Positions 24,979-32,800 of a stretch of 64,000 nt of DNA are shown here, in pieces. The position numbers were made by a program, and so were the translations under genes. Source of the DNA: an uncultured Prevotellaceae bacterium (lineage in GTDB: Bacteria; Bacteroidota; Bacteroidia; Bacteroidales; Bacteroidaceae). The notes under the pieces were generated by a model, which did not search any database, had not been told where the DNA came from, and saw nothing but the letters and a program-made list of their open reading frames with translations. The DNA lies in contig ONDS01000011.1 in the NCBI GenBank assembly GCA_900316685.1, positions 1 through 64,000 of the forward strand. The letters run 5' to 3'. The first letter of the stretch is position 1. Each line of letters begins with the position of its first letter.

Positions 24979-25920
24979 ATGTACTACCTTTTATACGGAA
25001 TCTGCTATCTCATCTCGCTCTTGCCATTCAGGGCTCTCTACGTGCTCTCCGATGGCATCTACCTCATCATCTATCGACTGGTGGGATACAGGAAGAAGGT
25101 GGTGCACAAGAACCTCGCCAACTCCTTCCCCGAGAAAAGCGAGGAGGAACTGCGGGAGATAGAGAGGAAATTCTACCATTGGCTGTGCGACTATTTCCTC
25201 GAAGCCATCAAGCTGTTGAGCATCAGCAAGAAACAGCTCGACAAACACTTCATACTGACCAATCCCGAGGTCATCACCGATTGTTTCAAGGAGGGTCAGA
25301 GCGTGGGCACCATCCTCGGCCATTACTGCAACTGGGAGTGGCTGAGTTGCGTGGGCAAGGACTTCGACAACGAGAATTGGAAGGTGGGATTGGTATACCA
25401 TCCCCTCAACAGCCCCGCCAGCGACCGCCTGTTCAGGAAGGTGCGTTCGTCGATACCCAATGGTGTGCCCATTCCCAAGAAAGACACCCTCCGCTATTTA
25501 GTGGAATACAAACGCGAGGGCATCATGTCCATCTTCGGTTATGTGTACGACCAAGCTCCCAAATGGGAGAACATACACCTATGGCTACCATTCATGAACC
25601 AAGACACACCGGTGTTCACCGGCGCCGAGCGCATCATGCGGAAGATGAACAACGCCGTGTTCTACGTGGAGATGAGCCGTCCGCGACGTGGTTACTACAC
25701 CTGCACCTACCACCTGATAACGAAAGACCCGAAGTCGCTGCCAGAGTATGAGATTACAAAGCGGTTCTTCAAGATGCTGGAACAAACCATCAGGAGCCAT
25801 CCCGAGTACTACCTCTGGACACATAACCGCTGGAAACGTACCCACGAGGAATTCGACCAACTCTTCGTAGTGGAAAACGGTAAAGTACTCAAGAAAAAAG
25901 ACCCACAGGAAGAAAAGTAA
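24979..25920 (+). CDS. LpxL/HtrB-family lipid A or lysophospholipid acyltransferase
   Basis: A 313 aa membrane-bound acyltransferase. One N-terminal transmembrane stretch (about 3-33) is followed by GYRKKVVHKNLANSFPEKS, the start typical of LpxL-type proteins. The catalytic H-x4-E motif is GHYCNWEW (His115, Glu120). Later blocks include KVGLVYHPLNSPASDRLF and EYYLWTHNRWKR near the end, both conserved in the family. LpxL enzymes put secondary acyl chains on lipid A in the inner membrane; some family members act on aminolipids instead. The 74 bp in front contain a degenerate AACTCGCAACTCG repeat. It opens the glycan/LPS region. Confidence 0.88.
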   Translation: MYYLLYGICYLISLLPFRALYVLSDGIYLIIYRLVGYRKKVVHKNLANSFPEKSEEELREIERKFYHWLCDYFLEAIKLLSISKKQLDKHFILTNPEVITDCFKEGQSVGTILGHYCNWEWLSCVGKDFDNENWKVGLVYHPLNSPASDRLFRKVRSSIPNGVPIPKKDTLRYLVEYKREGIMSIFGYVYDQAPKWENIHLWLPFMNQDTPVFTGAERIMRKMNNAVFYVEMSRPRRGYYTCTYHLITKDPKSLPEYEITKRFFKMLEQTIRSHPEYYLWTHNRWKRTHEEFDQLFVVENGKVLKKKDPQEEK

Positions 25921-25928
25921 GGCCAAAC

Positions 25929-26064
25929 ATGAGAATTGGTTATGATGCCAAGCGCATAGTTCGCAACAATGCCGGATTAGGCAATTACGGAAGGACCCTG
26001 ATCAACGATCTCCTATCAATCATCGACCAGGATACGCTGTTGCGCCTTTATGCCCCCGACAAGG
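25929..26064 (+). pseudogene. N-terminal fragment of a group 1 (GT4) glycosyltransferase
   Basis: About 45 codons (MRIGYDAKRIVRNNAGLGNY and then GRTLINDLLSIIDQDTLLRL YAPDKG) match the typical N-terminus of GT4 enzymes: the M-R-I-G-Y-D-A-K strand, the Gly-rich loop after it and the RLYAPDKG strand. At about 26064 the homology ends and the sequence turns, in another frame, into the C-terminal half of an InaA-like kinase. A deletion seems to have removed the rest of this gene together with the start of the kinase gene. It starts 8 bp after the acyltransferase stop, so it was probably the next gene of that operon. Confidence 0.75.
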
Positions 26065-26415
26065 GGCATGATGACTTTGGCTGCTGCCCTGGCGGAATAT
26101 TGCGTCCACATGCATGAGGAAGGAGTGCTTCACCTGGATTTCTCGCCTGGAAACGTGTTGTGGGAGAAGGATAGCGAGGGTTACCATTTCTCCATTGTCG
26201 ACATCAACCGCATGTACTTCGGCAAAGTATCTATGGAACAAGGCTGCCGCAGCTTCGCCCGGCTATGGGGACCGAAACGGTTCCTCCAACTACTCGTGCG
26301 CGGATATGCCCGCCTTAGGTCGTTTGACACACAGCAGGCAGAGGATATCCTGATGGAGGAAAAAACGTTTTTGGAAACGCTACCAGAAAAAACGCGAAAT
26401 GGAATTTCAACTTGA
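26065..26415 (+). pseudogene. C-terminal fragment of an InaA/WaaP-like LPS kinase
   Basis: An open frame from about 26065 reads AAALAEYCVHMHEEGVLHLD and then FSPGNVLWEKDSEGYHFSIV DINRMYFGK. That is the catalytic loop (H-x-D-x-x-x-x-N) and the metal-binding D-x-N segment of the lipopolysaccharide kinase family. The intact relative at 30149-30907 has the matching LHEKGILHHDLNDTNVLY and VIDCNRM. The N-lobe with its Lys is gone; the frame is fused to the remnant of a glycosyltransferase. It stops about 20 bp before glf. ATGs inside it may still allow a short product, but this would lack ATP-binding residues. Confidence 0.75.
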
Positions 26416-26435
26416 ACTATAGATAATCGAGAAAT

Positions 26436-27584
26436 ATGAATACGAGCAAATACGATTACCTGATTGTAGGCTCCGGACTATTCGGAGCCACCTTTGCCTA
26501 TTTCGCCCGTCAAAAAGGCAAGAAATGTTTGGTAATCGACAAAAGACCGCATCTCGGCGGCAATGTACACTGTCAGGAAATGGAAGGCATCAACGTACAC
26601 CAATATGGTGCCCACATCTTCCACACCAGCAACAAGCAGGTGTGGGACTTCGTCAACTCCTTCGTAACCTTCAACCGATACACCAACAGTCCGTTGGCTT
26701 ACTACAAGGGCAAGCTATACAACCTGCCCTTCAACATGAACACATTCTACCAGATGTGGGGAGCAACCACTCCCGAGCAGGCGAGCCGCATCATCTCTGA
26801 ACAAAAGGCAGAGGCTATGGCTATGTTGCGACGAGAGGGTGCCACGGAACCGCGCAACCTGGAGGAACAGGCATTGTGCCTCGTAGGAAGAGACATCTTT
26901 GAAACATTCATCAAAGGCTATACCGAGAAACAATGGGGAAGAAACTGCCGTGACCTTCCCTCCTTCATCATCCAACGGTTGCCCGTAAGACTCGTCTTCG
27001 ACAACAACTATTTCAACGATACCTTCCAAGGCATACCCATGGGCGGCTACAACAAGTTAATCGACGGTCTGCTTGAAGGGGTGGAGTGCAAGACAGGCAT
27101 CGACTTCTTCGTCGACCTGCCCTATTGGCAGGAGATAGCCAATGAGTTGGTTTTCACAGGAAAGATCGATGAGTATTTCGGCTACTGCTTGGGCAAGTTG
27201 GACTATCGTACAGTGCGTTTCGAGACCGAGATAAAGGATATACCGAATTACCAAGGCAATGCCGTAATGAACTATACCGACCGTGAGGTGCCCTATACCC
27301 GAGTGATTGAGCACAAACACTTCGAGATGTTCGGGCAAGCGGTCTATGACTGTCCTAAGACGGTCATCTCAAGGGAGTACCCCATAGAATGGGAAGAGGG
27401 CATGGAGCCGTTCTATCCTGTGAACGATGCTAAGAACACCACCTTATGCCTACAGTACCGCGAACTGGCTGCTCAGGAACGACATGTCTTCTTCGGTGGA
27501 CGCTTAGGTGAATACAAATATTACGACATGGCACCCGTCATCGAGAATGTCATGAACTTGTTCATGACAACAATCATGCACTAA
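26436..27584 (+). CDS. glf: UDP-galactopyranose mutase
   Basis: A 382 aa flavoenzyme that turns UDP-galactopyranose into UDP-galactofuranose, the donor for galactofuranose in LPS, O-antigen or capsule. The N-terminal FAD-binding YLIVGSGLFGATFAYFARQK and the KRPHLGGNVHCQ segment are visible, as are the substrate-loop blocks QYGAHIFHTSNKQVW, FIKGYTEKQWGR and RIPMGGYNKLIDG-like IPMGGYNKLIDGLL. The C-terminal CLQYRELAAQERHVFFGGRL is the usual end. Length is normal. The next gene is a probable galactofuranosyltransferase, so the sugar is used locally. Confidence 0.95.
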   Translation: MNTSKYDYLIVGSGLFGATFAYFARQKGKKCLVIDKRPHLGGNVHCQEMEGINVHQYGAHIFHTSNKQVWDFVNSFVTFNRYTNSPLAYYKGKLYNLPFNMNTFYQMWGATTPEQASRIISEQKAEAMAMLRREGATEPRNLEEQALCLVGRDIFETFIKGYTEKQWGRNCRDLPSFIIQRLPVRLVFDNNYFNDTFQGIPMGGYNKLIDGLLEGVECKTGIDFFVDLPYWQEIANELVFTGKIDEYFGYCLGKLDYRTVRFETEIKDIPNYQGNAVMNYTDREVPYTRVIEHKHFEMFGQAVYDCPKTVISREYPIEWEEGMEPFYPVNDAKNTTLCLQYRELAAQERHVFFGGRLGEYKYYDMAPVIENVMNLFMTTIMH

Positions 27585-27635
27585 AATAATCCATTTATCA
27601 TAACCAATAAACATCCCCCTCATCAAGAAAAGACC

Positions 27636-28640
27636 ATGAACTATTTCATCGAAGTAATCACGCAGAACAAGGCCAAGACCGATATCGACACGATATACAA
27701 ACAGTTAGGTTACACCAACCTCACCCCCATACGGAAAAGCATCAACCCCGTATCGCGTTTTATCGTCAAACTTATCGGGGTGATTCGCATCCTCACCAAG
27801 TTGCGCAAAGGCGACACGCTCTTCCTGCAATATCCCATGAAGAAATTCTATTTCACGGCGTGCACCTTCGCCCATTGGCGCAAAGCAAAGGTGACAACCA
27901 TCATCCACGACTTAGGGGCTTTCCGTCGGCATAAGCTCACACCGGATCAGGAGAACCGCCGGCTGCGTAAGACCGACTTCCTCATAGCCCATAACGATAC
28001 CATGAAGCAGTACCTTGTCGACCATGGTTTCAAGAACAAACTCGTATCACTTCATATCTTCGACTACCTTACCGATACCCAACCCAAAAAGTACGACACC
28101 CCCCACTCTCCATGGAAGGTGGTCTATGCCGGCGGCCTTCACCAATGGCGAAACCCTTTCCTATACAAGCTGGATTCCCACATGCAAACATGGGAGATGG
28201 ACTTATACGGACCTGGTTTCAACCAACAAGAGAATAAGAATGAAAAAATAACTTACCATGGCAATCTCGCCCCGGAAACACTCATGGAACAGATGGAGGC
28301 CGACTTCGGGCTGGTGTGGGACGGCAGTTCTCTCGACGAGTGTGACGGCGACTGGGGTTCTTACCTGAAGATCAACAATCCCCACAAAACGTCTCTTTAT
28401 ATCCGAGCCGGCATACCCGTGATTGTATGGTCTAAAGCCGCCATGAAACCCTTCATCCTGGAAAACGGACTGGGCTTCGCCGTCAACTCGCTCAGTGAGA
28501 TAGACCACATTCTGAGCAAGATGACACCTAAAGAGTATCAGAAGATGCGCGAGGCCGCCAAAAAATATGCCCGGATGCTGGGAAGTGGGCATTTCGCTTC
28601 ACAGCGTTTCAATGAAGCAATTTCTTTTTTAACCGAGTAA
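27636..28640 (+). CDS. Probable galactofuranosyltransferase (GT-B fold)
   Basis: A 334 aa protein with the pattern of the beta-1,6-galactofuranosyltransferase (WbbI-like) family. In the N-terminal half are GDTLFLQYPMKKFYFTACTF and TTIIHDLGAFRRHKL; in the C-terminal half are KVVYAGGLHQWRNPFLYKL, ITYHGNLAPETLMEQM, DFGLVWDGSSLDEC and YLKINNPHKTSLYIRAGIPV. The family moves galactofuranose from UDP-Galf to sugar acceptors, and glf lies 51 bp upstream. It acts at the cytoplasmic face of the inner membrane. It overlaps the convergent LicD gene by 32 bp at the 3' ends. Confidence 0.85.
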   Translation: MNYFIEVITQNKAKTDIDTIYKQLGYTNLTPIRKSINPVSRFIVKLIGVIRILTKLRKGDTLFLQYPMKKFYFTACTFAHWRKAKVTTIIHDLGAFRRHKLTPDQENRRLRKTDFLIAHNDTMKQYLVDHGFKNKLVSLHIFDYLTDTQPKKYDTPHSPWKVVYAGGLHQWRNPFLYKLDSHMQTWEMDLYGPGFNQQENKNEKITYHGNLAPETLMEQMEADFGLVWDGSSLDECDGDWGSYLKINNPHKTSLYIRAGIPVIVWSKAAMKPFILENGLGFAVNSLSEIDHILSKMTPKEYQKMREAAKKYARMLGSGHFASQRFNEAISFLTE

Positions 28641-29541
28641 ATAGCGACATACGGTATTCCCGCCTTATCGCTGGCAACAATTCGCGATAACTGCGGGTGG
28701 TGTCTATAACGAGACACCCGTGATTGGTGGAAGCCTGCACAGGTATCATATAGTCATCTCCATATTGTATGCGCAAGAATTCGTCGTAACCACCGGGCAC
28801 CGGCACTTTCAACCGTTCGAAATCCATCCACAACGTCTTGTCGAAGATGCTCTTCGGAAAGATATAGCGCAAACCTTCGAAACCCAACTCTGCCACATCA
28901 TCGCTATCGTCAAACGAATGTTGGCGATAGAGTTGTTCTATGGGTTCAAACAATTCGTAAAAACCATGCTTGCGCACCTTCCTTCTCCATTGATACTTAC
29001 GGAAAAGCAATCCCAAACGTCCTGATGCCAAAATGGAATAGTCGATGCTCTTCAGGCACTTCATCCTGTGATTGGCTCTCTTGACTATGTCGCAGCGCGT
29101 CTCCTCATCTTCCGCAAGACCTTCAAAAGCAAAAACATCAATGAAAATGCCTTGATTAAAGGGACGGCAACTGTCACTTGGACGAATGGCGGCCGTATCG
29201 CTACGCCGTAATTGCGCATGGGCGCGATAATAGTGTTTGTCGGTTTTTGCCGTTTGGAAGAAATAGGGTTCCTGAAAGACTTGCGATGAAAGAGCCTGCA
29301 AACGATCATAATCAGGACGTGGCATACAGACATCTATGTCATCGTCCCAAGGAATGTAACCATGATGACGCACCGCCCCCAGCAATGTGCCACCATCACA
29401 CCATAGCCGTAGGCCATTCTCTTGGCATACGTCAATAAGTTTCTTGAACATATCCAACTGGATATTCCACACTTGCTTCATTGTGGCCGTGATGCAATAA
29501 CCATCGCGTATTTCCATTTCGGGAGAAACATAATTAGTCAT
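28609..29541 (-). CDS. LicD-family phosphotransferase
   Basis: A 310 aa protein of the LicD/fukutin nucleotidyltransferase-fold family. It contains LWCDGGTLLGAVRHHGYIPW (about 46-65) and the catalytic DDDIDVCMPRPDYDRL (66-81) with its Asp pair. LicD enzymes attach phosphocholine or a similar phospho-alcohol from a CDP-activated donor to surface sugars. A LicC-like nucleotidyltransferase gene (31962-32690) that could make such a donor is 3 kb away on the same strand. I chose the ATG at 29539-29541; the open frame extends 30 codons upstream over the promoter. Its -7 box is the plus-strand CAAAAGTA at 29590-29597. Confidence 0.88.
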   Translation of the reverse strand: MTNYVSPEMEIRDGYCITATMKQVWNIQLDMFKKLIDVCQENGLRLWCDGGTLLGAVRHHGYIPWDDDIDVCMPRPDYDRLQALSSQVFQEPYFFQTAKTDKHYYRAHAQLRRSDTAAIRPSDSCRPFNQGIFIDVFAFEGLAEDEETRCDIVKRANHRMKCLKSIDYSILASGRLGLLFRKYQWRRKVRKHGFYELFEPIEQLYRQHSFDDSDDVAELGFEGLRYIFPKSIFDKTLWMDFERLKVPVPGGYDEFLRIQYGDDYMIPVQASTNHGCLVIDTTRSYRELLPAIRREYRMSLFTRLKKKLLH

Positions 29542-29589
29542 TCTTCTATTTGCTTTCGGATTTGGAGTAGTTCTGATATTTACAGATTG

Positions 29590-29722
29590 CAAAAGTACAA
29601 AGAAAAAAAGGATGTATAGCATATGATACAAAAAATATTGCTAACTTTGAATAAGTTACTCCACCTCGGCATAAAAAATGAACAAGTTCATTTTGTTCTG
29701 CACTCGATTTTTCGTAACTTTG
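29590..29722. promoter_or_regulatory. Divergent promoter region with one promoter-bearing palindromic element
   Basis: Minus-strand TACTTTTG (plus CAAAAGTA 29590-29597) serves licD. On the plus strand an element at 29649-29722 repeats the plan seen at upp: 5' arm AAGTTAC, CACCTC, palindrome AAAATGAAC-AA-GTTCATTTT, and 3' arm GTAACTT forming the -7 box TAACTTTG (29715-29722), 22 bp before the next ATG. An isolated second TAACTTTG (29642-29649) directly precedes the element, as if a further copy had been lost. Confidence 0.7.
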
Positions 29723-29744
29723 CAGCAAATACCGGAAAAAAGCG

Positions 29745-30152
29745 ATGTATAAGATAAAGCTTACCCCCTACCGCCCGGAATTAGGTGAAATCTTCTATCG
29801 GCAGACACACAACCATCAGTTGATGTCTGCCGACGGGCGTTATCGTTTCTACATCGACGAACCGATCGACGAGCCTGATTTCTGGGTGGTCAACGGTAAA
29901 GGAGTGAGACAGCCGGAATCATGTATGGTGGCACCACAAAACACCATCATGCTGGCCACCGAACCGAAATCGGTGTTGGTCTACCCGCAAAAATACCTGC
30001 GGCAGTTCGGGTTGGTCTGTACCTGCCAGGAAAACACCAACCATCCCAACGTCCACTATGGGCCGGCCGATGATTGGCACAATCTCTTCAATTACACCAT
30101 CTCTCGCAACTATTACAAGATCAAACAGAAACTGACAGGGCTGAAACTATGA
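29745..30152 (+). pseudogene. Truncated family 10 (fucosyltransferase-like) glycosyltransferase
   Basis: A 135 aa frame whose middle (DFWVVNGKGVRQPESC, then VAPQNTIMLATEPKSVLVYP, then QKYLRQFGLVCTCQENTNHP N) is the N-terminal acceptor-side half of Bacteroidetes GT10 proteins. The donor-binding C-terminal half, normally another 150-200 residues, is absent. The protein ends shortly after in an unrelated-looking NYTISRNYYKIKQKLTGLKL. The start codon, promoter and ATGA overlap with the next gene are intact, so it may still be transcribed and translated and keep the downstream kinase coupled. I read it as a decayed or deleted glycosyltransferase; a small stand-alone protein is less likely. Confidence 0.65.
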
Positions 30153-30907
30153 GTACCAAATGTATCCTCAATCCCCATTTCCAGGAACTGGAAACGTTTG
30201 TCAATAGCCTGCATATCCATTTCGAAGATGGTGGGACTACACTCTACGACAAGCGCAATGTCATCAAGCTTTTCGAAGAAGGAGGGAAGAGGATTGTAGC
30301 CAAGCGCTTCCGCACACCCATCGCCATACAACGCTTGGTGTATTCATTTTTCCGAAAGAGCAAGGCTGAAAGGGCATACCTCAATGGTTTCGAGCTGCAA
30401 AAGAGAGGTTTCAGTACGCCAGAAAGCATTGCCTACATCGAGGTGAAAAGACATGGCCTGTTGGCGGAGAGCTATTATATCAGCACGGAAACAAACCTCC
30501 CCCCCATAGAAGAGCAATTAGACAAAACGGATTTCAACGTCTCCTTGGCGGAGGACTTTGCCGATTATGTCGTCCGACTGCATGAAAAGGGCATTTTGCA
30601 TCACGACCTCAACGACACCAACGTGCTCTACCGGGATGGGAAAGAAGGGTTTTCCTTCACCGTGATTGATTGCAACCGAATGAGATTCTATGCCGCCGAC
30701 ACCTGGCCGCCACTGGCCGAGTGCATGGAAAACCTCACCCGTTTCACCGGCAACTACCAACTGTTCCGCATCGTGGCAGAACGTTATTGCCAGACACGCG
30801 GGTTGTCTCCTTCCACCGTCGACACCTTCATGGAAGTAAAGAAAAGGCACGATGAGCGGCGGAAACGTCGCAAATCCTTCTTTAAGCGCTTCAAGAAGAC
30901 TTCTTGA
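30149..30907 (+). CDS. InaA/WaaP-type lipopolysaccharide kinase
   Basis: A 252 aa protein kinase-like fold enzyme that probably phosphorylates a core sugar (Kdo or heptose). ATP-site Lys is in RIVAKRF (Lys52), the catalytic loop is HHDLNDTNVL (Asp153, Asn158), and the metal-binding Asp is in VIDCNRM (Asp174). The C-terminus is very basic (KKRHDERRKRRKSFFKRFKK), which suits binding to the inner face of the membrane. Its ATG overlaps the stop of the GT10 fragment. A broken paralogue lies at 26065-26415. The last 17 bp overlap the convergent CDP-glycerol transferase gene. Confidence 0.85.
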   Translation: MSTKCILNPHFQELETFVNSLHIHFEDGGTTLYDKRNVIKLFEEGGKRIVAKRFRTPIAIQRLVYSFFRKSKAERAYLNGFELQKRGFSTPESIAYIEVKRHGLLAESYYISTETNLPPIEEQLDKTDFNVSLAEDFADYVVRLHEKGILHHDLNDTNVLYRDGKEGFSFTVIDCNRMRFYAADTWPPLAECMENLTRFTGNYQLFRIVAERYCQTRGLSPSTVDTFMEVKKRHDERRKRRKSFFKRFKKTS

Positions 30908-31949
30908 TTCTCCCAAAAGTCTTGATGCTGGTATATTTACGCCATAGGTTCACCTTACGGTGCGTGGGCACCCCATGCCGACGTATATAGTCGCGCGCTC
31001 CTTCCAGCATACGATGGCCCACCTGTCCATCGAGGTGGGGGTCGTAATTCTCAATCACCCAACGACGCTTTTCCTTCATCATGTCGTTGTTCATCACCTC
31101 GTCGTAGGCCTCACACAATTGGTCTGGGTCGGTAATGTTTTTCCAGAAGAGGTCTTTCGCCACGGCACGCAACGTGATAACGGGCTTGTCGAGCAACAAG
31201 AATTCATAGATGGTAGATGAGGTGTCGCTGATCATTGCGTCCGACATCAACATATATTTGGTGACCACATAATCATCTATCCACAAGATACCCTCCGTTC
31301 GGGCGGCAATCTCCCGATAAGCATCTTTTATCTCTTCAGGTGTGAGGGGATGGAATTTCAACAACAACAAGACCTCGGGACGCTGACGGACGAGATTGAC
31401 GATGGCATCCTGCATGTAGGGCAACGAGGTTAGCGACGGCGAGAAAGTGGGAGCATATAATACAACCTTGCTGCGGCCGTTTTCTTTCAGGAGACGCTCC
31501 CGCTCGGCATCGAAGGTGTGAAGATTCTGGAATATCCAGTCCTGCCGCGGCCATCCTGTTTCCAACACTTCGAAATCCTTGTATATCTTCGACAACCGCT
31601 CAAACCCCTTGGTAAAGAATGGTCCCTGGGTGAAATAGGTGTCGAAATAGCGGCGTATCACCCAGTGGTCTTTCTTCTCGGCGGCATAGCCATGAAACAC
31701 CTGTATTTTCACACCTGAAAGATAATAAGGGACGATATTGCCGGGCACAAATACGGCCTCGGGCTTGAAGTCGTAAACAGCCTGGATGTCGTTGGTGTAA
31801 ACCACTGAATCCTTCAAGGGGAAATCGGGTATGCGTTTCTTATGCACATACCATAACAAATCATGGCCACCCTCTTTTTCCGCGGCGGCATGGATAGGGG
31901 TGAGGATATCTATGGCGTATTTATTCTCGCAAAACAATACAATCTTCAT
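30891..31949 (-). CDS. CDP-glycerol glycerophosphotransferase family protein
   Basis: A 352 aa GT-B protein of the TagB/TagF (Glyphos_transf) type. Blocks include QVFHGYAAEKKDHWVIRRYF, LETGWPRQDWIF, VVLYAPTFSPSLTSL, LLLLKFHPLTPEEIKDAY and the donor-site DAMISDTSSTIYEFLLLDKP, all diagnostic. In Gram-positive bacteria the family polymerises glycerol- or ribitol-phosphate teichoic acid from CDP-alcohols. In a Gram-negative it probably puts one or more phospho-polyol units on LPS or capsule. It is 12 bp downstream of the nucleotidyltransferase gene that could make the CDP donor, and downstream of an LtaS-like gene. It has a basic C-terminal tail (RRHGVPTHRKVNLWRKYTS) for membrane contact. Confidence 0.85.
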   Translation of the reverse strand: MKIVLFCENKYAIDILTPIHAAAEKEGGHDLLWYVHKKRIPDFPLKDSVVYTNDIQAVYDFKPEAVFVPGNIVPYYLSGVKIQVFHGYAAEKKDHWVIRRYFDTYFTQGPFFTKGFERLSKIYKDFEVLETGWPRQDWIFQNLHTFDAERERLLKENGRSKVVLYAPTFSPSLTSLPYMQDAIVNLVRQRPEVLLLLKFHPLTPEEIKDAYREIAARTEGILWIDDYVVTKYMLMSDAMISDTSSTIYEFLLLDKPVITLRAVAKDLFWKNITDPDQLCEAYDEVMNNDMMKEKRRWVIENYDPHLDGQVGHRMLEGARDYIRRHGVPTHRKVNLWRKYTSIKTFGRIKKSS

Positions 31950-31961
31950 GGATTTTCTTTT

Positions 31962-32690
31962 TCAATACAAATGTTCGGGTATCAACTCCTTGGCGCGTTG
32001 GAAATCCTCTACAGTATCCAGTTCCATAGAGAAGATATCCGTGGTGTCGACTACTGTAAAGGTGTGGCCTTGTGGGATGAGCCGTTCAAAGGCTCGCTCG
32101 TAGAAAATATCCACCAACCCTTCGTGTTCTATCATCCGGTCAAGTTCGGCATAAAGGGCGACGGTATAATCGGCCGTCATCTTTTCTATGCCCACCGACT
32201 CGCCCATGGCGGCATCCGGGCTGCAGGTCTTGCTGATCTCAGTGATGCGCCCTTGCCCATCTACCACCACCTTCATCTCCTCGTCGCCCAACTCATGTCG
32301 GTTCACGGAAAGAACGGAACCGGGGATGGCCAGTACACATGAAATCATCTGCGGGTCGAAGAGGATGTCGCTGTCGAGCAACACGATATCCTCGCCACGG
32401 GCATAGTCGCGCGCCAACCACAGGGAATAGATGTTGTTGGTGGTTTCAAAATCCGGATTGTCCTTGTAATGGATGGTACATTGCGGATAATGGGTGTCAA
32501 GGAACTGGCGTATCATGTCGCCGCGGTAGCCCGTCACCACCACCCATTCGTTGATGCCGTTGGCAAGAAGGGCATCCATCGTGCGCTGCAACAGGCAACG
32601 CTCACCCACCTGCAACAGGCATTTCGGCCGGTCGTTGGTCAGGGGTCTCAATCGTTTGGCCATACCGGCCGCCAATATCACTGCTTTCAT
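31962..32690 (-). CDS. LicC-like sugar/alcohol-phosphate nucleotidyltransferase
   Basis: A 242 aa nucleotidyltransferase with the start MKAVILAAGMAKRLRPLT and then NDRPKCLLQVG, that is the G-x-G-x-R and Lys substrate-binding motifs of the NTP_transferase fold. Further on it has VVTGYRGDMIRQFL and VLLDSDILFDPQMI with the metal-binding Asp. The short length, with no hexapeptide repeats, resembles phosphocholine cytidylyltransferase LicC and small CTP-using enzymes, more than glucose-1-phosphate enzymes. It probably makes a CDP-alcohol or nucleotide sugar for LicD and/or the neighbouring CDP-glycerol-type transferase. I use the ATG at 32688-32690; the frame is open upstream over a simple repeat. 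Confidence 0.82.
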   Translation of the reverse strand: MKAVILAAGMAKRLRPLTNDRPKCLLQVGERCLLQRTMDALLANGINEWVVVTGYRGDMIRQFLDTHYPQCTIHYKDNPDFETTNNIYSLWLARDYARGEDIVLLDSDILFDPQMISCVLAIPGSVLSVNRHELGDEEMKVVVDGQGRITEISKTCSPDAAMGESVGIEKMTADYTVALYAELDRMIEHEGLVDIFYERAFERLIPQGHTFTVVDTTDIFSMELDTVEDFQRAKELIPEHLY

Positions 32691-32800
32691 AGAAGTTAAG
32701 AAATTAGGGGCAGGGGGTGAGGGGTGAGGAGCAAGAGAATAGTCCAGAGAACTCTCCACCATCTGCCTTCATTCAATATTCAATGTTCAATGTTCAACGT
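32691..32800. repeat. Simple repeats between the LtaS-like and LicC-like genes
   Basis: Contains GAGGAGCAAGAGAATAGTCC, related to the GCAAGAGAATACCC repeat at 4457 and 42835, and a TCAATATTCAATGTTCAATG heptamer-like tract. No gene is seen. Confidence 0.6.
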
